This document shows positions 13,863-20,300 of a stretch of DNA of 20,300 bases, in pieces. The stretch's first letter is position 1; the number at the start of each line of letters is the position of its first letter. Source of the stretch: JAWLGW01 sp964569055 (lineage in GTDB: Bacteria > Planctomycetota > J058); the NCBI GenBank assembly GCA_964569055.1, contig CAZMSZ010000103.1, forward strand, positions 1 to 20,300, read 5' to 3'. The notes under the pieces were generated by a model. It saw nothing but the letters and a program-made list of their open reading frames with translations, made no database searches and was not told the origin of the DNA. The translations under genes and the position numbers were made by a program.

Positions 13863-15149
13863 CTACAGCAGCTCGACCGCCACCGCGTCGGCCACGCTCA
13901 CGCCGCGGCCGGTCAGGCGGAAGCGGCCCGCGCGCTCCTCGACCAGGCCCAGCTCGATCAGGCGCGCCAGCTCCTCGGCGAAGAACCGGCGCGGGTCGGC
14001 GCCAGTGTCGCGCTCGAAGCGGGCGGGGTCGATCCCGCGGCTGGTGCGGAGCGCGAGGTAGGCGGCCTCGCGCACCTTGCGCTCCCAGGGCAGCTCCTCG
14101 CGCTCGGCGACCGCCGCCGCGCCGCCGCCGCGCTCGACCGCCTCCACGTAGGCCGCCACGTCGCGGTGGTTGGTGGTCCGCACGCCGCCCACGTGCGCCG
14201 CGGCGCCGTTGCCGAGCGCGTGGAACGGCGCGTTGCGCCAGTAGGTCAGGTTGTGGCGGCTGCGGCGGCCCGGCCGGGCGAAGTTGCTGATCTCGTAGTG
14301 GGCGAAGCCCGCCGCGCGCAGGCGGGCCCGGACGCGGGCGAACAGCGCGGCCTGGCGGGCGTCGCCCGGCACCTCCACCCGCCCCGCCGCGCGGCGCGCC
14401 GCGAGCGGCGTCCCGGGCTCGACCGTCAGGCAATAGGTGGAGAGGTGGGTGGGCTCGAGGGCCAGGGCCGCCGCGAGGTCGGCCTCGAGCTCGGCGGGGG
14501 TCTGGCCGGGCACCGCGAAGATCAGGTCGATCCCCACGTCCTCGATCCCCGCGGCCCGCGCGGTCTCCACGGCCCGCGCCACGTCCTCGGGGCGGTGGAA
14601 GCGGCCGAGCCGACGGAGCAGGCGCGGCGAGAAGCTCTGCGCGCCCAGGCTGAGCCGGTTGACCCCCAGCCCGTCGCGCAGGGCCGCGAGCTTGCGCGGG
14701 AGGAGCGTGCGCGGGTTCGCCTCGAGCGTGACCTCGCGCGCCCCCCGGGTGATCGGGCCCAGCGCCTCGACCAGCTCGTCGACCCCGGGCGTGGTCAGCT
14801 CGGCCGGGGTCCCCCCGCCGAGGTAGACCGTCCGCGGGCGGAAGCCCGCGGGCAGCCGGTCGCGCGCCTCGCGGGCCAGCGCCGCGAGGTAGCGCCGCTC
14901 GACCTCGCGGTCCAGGCCGGCGGTGGCGAAATCACAGTAGGGACATCGGCGTGCACAGAACGGGAGATGCACGTAGAGTGCTCTCGGGCGGTGGGCCCCT
15001 AGGGGAAAGGCCGAAGGCGAGGCCGAGGCGGGACCAGCCGAGGGATCGGGACGCGGCGCCGACGAGGGGCCGGGGTGGGCGAGCGGTGGCTCGCCAGCCT
15101 CCCTCCGTCCGTCCGACCGGTTACACTGGGCCCGTTTTAGCTCGCGCAC
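13863..15149 (-). CDS. hemW: HemW, heme chaperone-type radical SAM protein
   Basis: Member of the HemN/HemW radical SAM group, most like HemW, which binds heme and a 4Fe-4S cluster and is thought to deliver heme rather than oxidise coproporphyrinogen. Visible from GTG 15149: YVHLPFC, then the cluster motif CARRCPYCDF (C65, C69, C72), GGGTPAEL, LGAQSF, GIDLIFAVPGQT, STYCLTVEPGTP, FAHYEISNFARPG and HNLTYW, with a C-terminal winged-helix part (ARLIELGLVEERAGRFRLTGRG). The conserved protein begins only near 14981. The roughly 56 residues before it are Pro/Ser/Ala-rich with many codons ending in A or T, unlike the rest, so the true start is uncertain. GTG 15149 is chosen because TAAACT lies seven bases upstream and no ATG, GTG or TTG lies between it and the core. 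GTG 14972 is the only later option and would trim the first strand. Confidence 0.88.
   Translation of the reverse strand: MRELKRAQCNRSDGRREAGEPPLAHPGPSSAPRPDPSAGPASASPSAFPLGAHRPRALYVHLPFCARRCPYCDFATAGLDREVERRYLAALAREARDRLPAGFRPRTVYLGGGTPAELTTPGVDELVEALGPITRGAREVTLEANPRTLLPRKLAALRDGLGVNRLSLGAQSFSPRLLRRLGRFHRPEDVARAVETARAAGIEDVGIDLIFAVPGQTPAELEADLAAALALEPTHLSTYCLTVEPGTPLAARRAAGRVEVPGDARQAALFARVRARLRAAGFAHYEISNFARPGRRSRHNLTYWRNAPFHALGNGAAAHVGGVRTTNHRDVAAYVEAVERGGGAAAVAEREELPWERKVREAAYLALRTSRGIDPARFERDTGADPRRFFAEELARLIELGLVEERAGRFRLTGRGVSVADAVAVELL
15122..15127 (+). promoter_or_regulatory. -10-like box TACACT upstream of the DUF4388 operon
   Basis: TACACT lies in the region between hemW and the DUF4388 gene and would give a leader of about 70 bases. 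Closer to the ATG, TAGTGG (15193-15198) sits seven bases before the start, the spacing used by other first genes, but matches the consensus poorly. Which one is used cannot be told from sequence. Confidence 0.3.
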
Positions 15150-15156
15150 CGACAAC

Positions 15157-15162
15157 AGTTTA
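15157..15162 (-). promoter_or_regulatory. -10-like box TAAACT for hemW
   Basis: TAAACT on the minus strand ends seven bases before GTG 15149, with no ribosome binding site between. It supports a leaderless hemW start there. Confidence 0.4.
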
Positions 15163-15205
15163 GCGGGCGCAAGCGATCGGCGGACCCGACGGTAGTGGCC
15201 GGGGC

Positions 15206-17845
15206 ATGTCAGGCAAGAGCTTCAAAGGCAATCTCGAGGTCCTGAACCTCAGCGACATCTTCCAGTCGCTGGCCATGAACCGCCACTCGGGCACCCTCGT
15301 GGTGAACGACGGGAAGCGCGAGAAGAAGATCTTCTTCGCCGAGGGCGAGATCTCCCTGCTGTCGTCGGGGCGCCGCATGCGCCTGGGCGACCTCCTGATC
15401 GCCGGTGGGAAGATCACGGCCGACGACCTCGACCTCGCGCTCAAGCTGCAGAAGCAGAGCCGCAAGAAGCTCGGCGAGATCCTCGTCGAGGAGGGGTTCT
15501 GCGAGCAGGACGACATCGACCGGCTGCTGCGCCAGCAGATCGAGGAGGAGCTGTACGACCTCTTCCTGTGGCGCAAGGCCGAGTTCGAGTTCATGGCCGA
15601 TCAGATGCCGGACGACATGATCCGCGAGTCGCCGCAGCTGACCCGGCTGTCGATCAACACCAACTCACTGATCATGGAGGCGCTCCGCCGGCTCGACGAG
15701 TGGTCGCTGATCCAGGACGCGGTCCCGACCACCAAGGAGGTGTTCATCGTCACCGACGTGGACGCCCTGCTCGACTCGGAGGTCTCGCAGTCGCTCAAGG
15801 CGGACTACTCGGCGATCGACGGCAAGACCACCGTGGAGGGCCTCTCCGAGCGGCTGCTCCTGAGCGAGTTCGAGCTGTGCCAGAACCTCGCGATCCTGGT
15901 CAAGAACGGGGCGATCCGCGCGCTCACGCTCGAGGAGCTGGTGGAGCGCGCCGAGACCTCTTACGCGCTCAACGACTTCCAGGGGGCGGCCGCGCTCTAC
16001 GGCCGGCTGGCCGAGTATCACCCCGACGAAGCCAAGATCATGATCCCGCTGGCGGACAGCCTGCGCCGGACCGGGGTGGAGCGCCAGGCCCTCAACATCT
16101 ACGAGGCCCTCGCCCAGCAGCTCGAGCGCGGCGGCCAGGACCCCGACCGGCTGCGCCAGTGCTACGAGGCGATCCTGCAGCTCGACCCCTCGCGCCACGA
16201 CCTCGTGCGCCGGATCGAGGACCTCGACCTGCGCATGGCCTCGGGCCCCGCGCGCCGCAGCCTGATCCCCGCGGTGTTGATCGCGCTCCTGATCGCCGGG
16301 AGCGGCGCGGGCTACGCGTTCCGCGACCAGATCAAGGCGGCGCTCCAGCCCGAGGTCTCCAAGCCCAACGCCGCCGCGGTCGATCTCCTCGACACCACGC
16401 TCCGCCTCAAGGACTCCGCCGACCGCCTGCTCGAGCGCGGCAAGGACGAGGAGTGCGCGCAGCGCCTGCGCGAGTGGCACGGGCTCGCGGTGCAGCTGTG
16501 GACCGACCACCCCACCTCGCCCGAGTTCGCGCGGGTCGCCCTGCCCGTGCAGGTGACCACGACCCCGCCCGGCCTCGAGGTGCACGTCAACGGGCGCTAC
16601 CAGTCGACCACCAGCCTCGAGAAGCCGACGGTGATCTGCACCTACCCGCCGGCCAGCGACCTCACGGTGGAGGTGCGCGACCCCAACGGCAAGTCGCCGC
16701 GCTTCAGCGCGGTGCTCGACCCCAAGCAGTTCCACGCGCTGGTGGTCTCCGTCTACGACGACCCGCCGGTCAGCTTCATCGCCGACGCGTGGCTCGACGC
16801 GGGGGTGGCGCGCTCCGAGGCGCTCGAGGCGTTCATCGCCCCCGAGCGCACGGGCCTGCTGCGCGTGTTTCGCCTCGACGGGAACAACCTCCCCCTCGTG
16901 AAGGGCTGGGACAACAGCGTGCGCGTCGGCGGCTACGGGCACCGCTTCAGCGCCCCCGTGATCGCCGGCGACGCGCTCTACCTCGGGGTCACCCGCTACA
17001 AGGGGAGCGGCGGCGTGGTGCAGCTCCCGCTGCGCAAGGACGAGCTGCCGGGCGAGCCCCGCCCGCTCTACCGCTCGCCCGGGCAGGTGCTCGCGCGCCC
17101 GGTGGTGCGCCTCGCCGGCGGCAGCCTGCCCGAGGGCCGGGTGGCGTTCGCCACCTTGCGCGGCTGCGCCTTCGGCTTCTCGCTCGCCGGCGGCGACCCG
17201 GTCTGGAAGACCGCGCTCGAGACGCCCGTCGAGCACGACCCGCTCGAGCTGCCCGAGGCGAGCGATGCCGCGCCGGCGGGGTCGGTCGTGTTCGCCGGGG
17301 CCGCCGGCCGCGTGACCGCGCTGTCGCTCGCCGACGGACGGGTGCTGTGGCGCGTCTCGCTCCCGGTGGAGGTGGCGGGTCCGCCGCTGCGGTTCGGCGA
17401 CCGCGTGGTGCTCCCCCTCCTCGACGGTCAGGTCGTCGCCCTCGACCCGGCGACCGGCGCGCACGAGGTGCTCTACACCGAGCCCGAGGGGAGGCCCCTC
17501 GCGCTCGCGGTCGACGGCGAGATGCTGTTCGTCGCCACGCCGATCGGTCAGGTGCGCGCGCTGGCCGGCGGGCGCGAGCTGAAGTGGGAGCGCACCTTCC
17601 GCTGCGGCGAGGCCCCCGCGCGCCTGGCCGTGCGCGAGGACGGCCAGCTGATCGTGGTGCTCGACAGCCCCGAGTTCTGGGTGCTCGACCCGGCGCGCGG
17701 CGCGATCACCTGGCAGGGGCGCTACCTCAAGGGGACCCACAGCGGCCGCGCCGTCGCGCCGATCGGCGCGTTCGGCGAGCTGATCCTGGTCTCGACCGAC
17801 AAGCAGAAGCTCCACTTCTTCCGCGCGCCCCTGCGGGGAGAGTGA
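15206..17845 (+). CDS. DUF4388-TPR-transmembrane-PEGA-beta-propeller protein
   Basis: An 879-residue membrane protein. Residues 1-135 match the DUF4388 type (FKGNLEVLNLSDIFQSLAMN, then SGTLVV), with a helical part like the N-terminal domain of type II secretion ATPases (LGDLLIAGGKITADDLDLAL). A winged-helix-like segment (about 165-240) and TPR-like helices (about 245-335) follow. One transmembrane helix lies at about 352-371 after Arg-rich PARR, so the N-terminus should be cytoplasmic. Outside are a PEGA domain (about 446-515; TTTPPGLEVHVNGRYQSTT) and a propeller of PQQ-like repeats (about 560-875; RVTALSLADGRVLWRVSLP, then GQVVALDPATGAHEVL). It may link a cytoplasmic signal to the envelope; ligand unknown. 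The next gene starts two bases after its stop. Domain calls are by motif and start fits DUF4388 proteins. Confidence 0.87.
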   Translation: MSGKSFKGNLEVLNLSDIFQSLAMNRHSGTLVVNDGKREKKIFFAEGEISLLSSGRRMRLGDLLIAGGKITADDLDLALKLQKQSRKKLGEILVEEGFCEQDDIDRLLRQQIEEELYDLFLWRKAEFEFMADQMPDDMIRESPQLTRLSINTNSLIMEALRRLDEWSLIQDAVPTTKEVFIVTDVDALLDSEVSQSLKADYSAIDGKTTVEGLSERLLLSEFELCQNLAILVKNGAIRALTLEELVERAETSYALNDFQGAAALYGRLAEYHPDEAKIMIPLADSLRRTGVERQALNIYEALAQQLERGGQDPDRLRQCYEAILQLDPSRHDLVRRIEDLDLRMASGPARRSLIPAVLIALLIAGSGAGYAFRDQIKAALQPEVSKPNAAAVDLLDTTLRLKDSADRLLERGKDEECAQRLREWHGLAVQLWTDHPTSPEFARVALPVQVTTTPPGLEVHVNGRYQSTTSLEKPTVICTYPPASDLTVEVRDPNGKSPRFSAVLDPKQFHALVVSVYDDPPVSFIADAWLDAGVARSEALEAFIAPERTGLLRVFRLDGNNLPLVKGWDNSVRVGGYGHRFSAPVIAGDALYLGVTRYKGSGGVVQLPLRKDELPGEPRPLYRSPGQVLARPVVRLAGGSLPEGRVAFATLRGCAFGFSLAGGDPVWKTALETPVEHDPLELPEASDAAPAGSVVFAGAAGRVTALSLADGRVLWRVSLPVEVAGPPLRFGDRVVLPLLDGQVVALDPATGAHEVLYTEPEGRPLALAVDGEMLFVATPIGQVRALAGGRELKWERTFRCGEAPARLAVREDGQLIVVLDSPEFWVLDPARGAITWQGRYLKGTHSGRAVAPIGAFGELILVSTDKQKLHFFRAPLRGE
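17835..17840 (+). promoter_or_regulatory. Ribosome binding site GGGGAG inside the operon
   Basis: GGGGAG within the last codons of the DUF4388 gene, seven bases before ATG 17848. It fixes the start of the first exported protein and shows that the genes are translated from one message. Confidence 0.55.
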
Positions 17846-17847
17846 CC

Positions 17848-19092
17848 ATGGACCGACCGCTCCGAACCGTCCTGGCGGCGCTCGCGCTGTGCGCCGCCCT
17901 CGCCCCCGCGGCTCGGGCGCAGGACCCCCAGCCGATCGCGGCCGAGGACTTCCGCCGGCTCGACCCCGACCGGGCCGACGGGAGGCGCTACTCGATCGCG
18001 TACATGAAGTACCTCAAGCTGTTCCGCGGCGAGCTCAAGCTGTACGGCGGCGTCAACGAGGACAGCAAGACGGTGTTCCACCCGCTCGCCGGCCGCCTGC
18101 AGGTGGAGGACGCGACCCTCACGGCGAGGCTCTCGCGCAACACCGACTCGTTCGGGCGGCCGCTCGTGTTCAAGCGCTCGAACATCCACGTGATCGGGAG
18201 GGCCCGCAAGACGCCGCGCGGGCTGATGCTGATGGTGGAGGAGGTGCGCCTGCTCGACAGCCAGCTCGACCGCTTCACGCGGCTGAGCGAGAAGCTCCCG
18301 CCCCTCACCTCCGACGACGCGGCGAAGCGGCGCGCGGCGCTGGTCGAGCAGATCAAGCAGACCGTCGACGGCTACCCCGAGGACCAGGAGGCGGTCGCGC
18401 CGCTGATCGCGCGGCTCGACGACGAGGCGCGGCAGGCCGAGTACGGCCGGCTCGAGCGCGCCCCGCTCCCCGGCGGCGCCGCGGCGCACCTCGCCGTGGG
18501 CGCGCGCTACCGCGACATCGCGCTGGTCGGCCGGGTGCTCGACCACCCCGAGGTGTCCGACGCCGAGCGCGCCAAGGCCCGCGAGGTGCTCGAGCAACTC
18601 GGGGCCCGGCTCTACCGCGGCCGCTGGCTGGCCTTCCCGGAGTTCCAGCGCGCGCTCGGCTTCGGGCAGCGCGCGGACGGCGAGTGGCTCCCGCAGGAGC
18701 GGCTGGCGCTGGAGGCGGCGGCGGAGCGCGAGAAGGAGCGGCTGCGCGGCGTCGGCGCGCAGCTGCAGGTGGCGCCGCAGCTCCTGGTCGACGCCTCGCG
18801 GACGGGCGAGGTGATCCGCGGCATGAGCAAGCAGCTGGTGGTCGCGGCCTGCAACAAGGCGCTCGGGGCCGACGGCGCCTATCCCGTGCGGATCGAGACC
18901 TACGAGGAGGTCCTCGACGGCCAGGAGCGGAGCTGGGAGCTGTGGGTCATGAAGAACGGCCTGCAGATCTTCTTCCTGAGCGAGCACGTGGCCGAGAAGG
19001 TCGACCCCGCCGAGCAGGCGCCGCCCCCCTCGCCGTCCGAGGAGGCGCCGCCGCCGAGCGAGGGCGAGGGCCCCCCGGAGGGAGAGCAATGA
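17848..19092 (+). CDS. Exported protein of unknown function, paralogue A
   Basis: A 414-residue protein, not a family I can name. A signal peptide is clear: RPLR, a hydrophobic stretch, then AARA before Q25 (likely cut after A24). Residues 45-150 look like a beta-rich domain ending in VIGRARKTPRGLMLMVEEVRLL. A helical middle follows, then RGRWLAFPEF (W260), GF (271-272) and DGEWLPQE (W280), and a C-terminal beta segment SWELWVMKNGLQIFF (362-376). The tail (387-414) is Pro/Glu/Ser-rich and probably disordered. The same landmarks occur in the same order in the next gene, so the two are paralogues. Two bases separate it from the DUF4388 gene, and its stop overlaps the next start (ATGA). It probably acts in the periplasm with the propeller part of the membrane protein. 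Confidence 0.85.
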   Translation: MDRPLRTVLAALALCAALAPAARAQDPQPIAAEDFRRLDPDRADGRRYSIAYMKYLKLFRGELKLYGGVNEDSKTVFHPLAGRLQVEDATLTARLSRNTDSFGRPLVFKRSNIHVIGRARKTPRGLMLMVEEVRLLDSQLDRFTRLSEKLPPLTSDDAAKRRAALVEQIKQTVDGYPEDQEAVAPLIARLDDEARQAEYGRLERAPLPGGAAAHLAVGARYRDIALVGRVLDHPEVSDAERAKAREVLEQLGARLYRGRWLAFPEFQRALGFGQRADGEWLPQERLALEAAAEREKERLRGVGAQLQVAPQLLVDASRTGEVIRGMSKQLVVAACNKALGADGAYPVRIETYEEVLDGQERSWELWVMKNGLQIFFLSEHVAEKVDPAEQAPPPSPSEEAPPPSEGEGPPEGEQ

Positions 19093-20291
19093 GCCGCCTC
19101 GTCGCCCACCTCGCGCCGCTCGCGCTCGTCCTGGCCGCGCTCGCGCCCGCGCGCGCGCAGGAGCGGCCGCCGATCCGCGAGCACACCTTCCTGCCCGAGG
19201 AGGACTGGGCCCGCCTCGGGCCCGAGCACGTCGGCAAGAAGCTCTACCTCGAGGGCCGGTGGGAGGAGCTCTACGGCGACTGGGCCCTGCTCTGGAAGGG
19301 GCCGATCGTGACCCGCGGGCTGCTGTGGGTCCCGGCCAACAGCGCGATCAAGCTGGTGCTCTCCAGGGACCGCGACAGCGCCAACGAGCCGCTCACGAGC
19401 AAGATCTCCTCGGTGCGCGTGTTCGGCGAGGGGGTCAAGGCCGGCGACGACCGCGTCCTGATCAAGGTCTCCCGGGTCGACAAGCTGCCCGAGGAGGACC
19501 AGCAGTTCCTGGAGCGGCTGCAGGCGGTCGGCGCCGACGCCGACGCGATCCAGCGCCTGGCCAAGGAGTGCGCGGAGCGCGCCAAGCGCTTCGACGACGC
19601 CCGCCTGCGCGAGGTGGCGCGGTCGATCTCGCGCCGCGAGCTCGAGGTCCGGGCGGCGGCGCTCGCGCCCGACGACCACGCAGGCCGCCTGACCTTGGCG
19701 CAGCGCTCGCTCGACGAGGCGGACGACCCGCACGGCGCGATCGAGCTGTTCGGCGCGATCGTGGAGAGCGAGGGCGTGCCGGCGCAGGTCCACGCCCGCG
19801 CGGTCGAGCGCCTCGAGCAGCTCCGCGCCGTGCGCACCCTGACCACCGACGGCGGCGTGGAGTGGGTGGCCTACGACGTCTACAAGCGGGAGGAGGGCTT
19901 CATCCTGCGGGCCGACACCAGCGGCACCCCAACCTGGATGTCCCGCGAGGTCGTCGAGCTGCACCTCGCGCGCGACGCCGAGCTCGCCCGCCAGCAGCAG
20001 AAGATCGAGCTGCCCCGCTCCAACCCGATCAAGCACCTCAAGGACGCCGAGGCCAAGGTGGTGGAGCGCGGCCAGTCCTTCCCCGAGGTCCGCCTCGCCG
20101 GCGGCCTCCCCGTCGTGGTCCGCCACGAGCGCGGCGGCTCCTTCCTCGGCGAGGAGAGCTCGGTCTGGTCCCAGTGGATCCTCGCCGACGGCCGCCGCGT
20201 CTACTTCGTCAACGGCGAGGTGATCTCGTGGAAGGCCGCCACCGACCCCTGGCCCAGCGGATCGCTCGGGGGGGGCTCCGGGGGGCGGTAG
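19089..20291 (+). CDS. Exported protein of unknown function, paralogue B
   Basis: A 400-residue protein with a signal peptide (hydrophobic LAPLALVLAALAP, cut after ARA at A23). Its layout matches paralogue A: a beta-rich domain (about 48-145) ending in VRVFGEGVKAGDDRVLIKVS, helical middle, VEWVAYDVY (W259), GF (270-271), TPTWMSRE (W283), and a C-terminal SVWSQWILADGRRVYFV (358-374). Spacing between the Trp landmarks is almost the same in both proteins. The tail is Gly/Ser-rich (GSLGGGSGGR). The ATG overlaps the stop of paralogue A (ATGA) and a GGAGGGAGAG run precedes it, so translation is probably coupled. No enzyme motif is recognised. Only nine bases follow the stop, so further operon members may lie outside the window. 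Confidence 0.85.
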   Translation: MSRLVAHLAPLALVLAALAPARAQERPPIREHTFLPEEDWARLGPEHVGKKLYLEGRWEELYGDWALLWKGPIVTRGLLWVPANSAIKLVLSRDRDSANEPLTSKISSVRVFGEGVKAGDDRVLIKVSRVDKLPEEDQQFLERLQAVGADADAIQRLAKECAERAKRFDDARLREVARSISRRELEVRAAALAPDDHAGRLTLAQRSLDEADDPHGAIELFGAIVESEGVPAQVHARAVERLEQLRAVRTLTTDGGVEWVAYDVYKREEGFILRADTSGTPTWMSREVVELHLARDAELARQQQKIELPRSNPIKHLKDAEAKVVERGQSFPEVRLAGGLPVVVRHERGGSFLGEESSVWSQWILADGRRVYFVNGEVISWKAATDPWPSGSLGGGSGGR

Positions 20292-20300
20292 CTCCTTGGA

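Noticed and set aside
15665..20126. Long minus-strand frames over the DUF4388 operon
   Set aside because: Low-complexity shadows of three plus-strand genes that have signal peptides, ribosome binding sites and recognisable domains.
1..20300. tRNA or rRNA genes, CRISPR arrays, insertion sequences, toxin-antitoxin or phage genes
   Set aside because: None was recognised on either strand. The only tandem repeat is the short one near 10100, and no transposase or integrase motif appears.

Overview
The window is very GC-rich DNA (above 70% G+C by eye) from a bacterium with large signalling proteins. FHA domains, a kinase-like protein with a zinc ribbon, a DUF4388/PEGA/beta-propeller membrane protein and a stand-alone LigD-type polymerase suggest Planctomycetota, with Myxococcota as the main alternative. 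This placement is inferred from domain style, not from a marker gene. A run of 100 N at 8837-8936 is a scaffold gap, so the order across it comes from scaffolding only, and the genes on both sides are cut.

Left part (1-8836). A minus-strand unit encodes a 1603-residue CheB-CheR-PAS-histidine kinase-receiver hybrid followed by the rRNA/tRNA methyltransferase RlmN, which runs off the left edge. Divergent from it are two FHA proteins. The first is FHA-GAF-degenerate kinase ATPase. The second is FHA-zinc ribbon-Ser/Thr kinase fold, predicted to be a pseudokinase because its DFG Asp is replaced. The second enters the gap.

Middle part (8937-15149). On the minus strand lie a helical protein of unknown function cut by the gap, and a two-gene unit made of a soluble FtsH-like AAA protease and an 86-residue partner. 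A LigD-type primase-polymerase runs divergently from the protease. It ends against a 28-codon remnant of the start of an ATP-dependent DNA ligase, which sits just downstream of hemW with its ribosome binding site intact. Most of the ligase is missing, which points to a deletion, an inversion or an assembly join.

Right part (15206-20291). Three tightly spaced plus-strand genes form an operon: a membrane protein with cytoplasmic DUF4388 and TPR-like regions and extracytoplasmic PEGA and propeller regions, then two exported proteins that are divergent paralogues of each other.

Across the window, four genes that open transcription units carry a TANNNT -10-like hexamer 6-7 bases before the start codon and no Shine-Dalgarno sequence. 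Genes inside units have clear purine-rich ribosome binding sites. This suggests leaderless transcription of first genes. The candidates most worth following are the leaderless pattern, the FtsH-like/small-protein pair, the FHA-pseudokinase unit, the paralogous exported pair and the ligase remnant.
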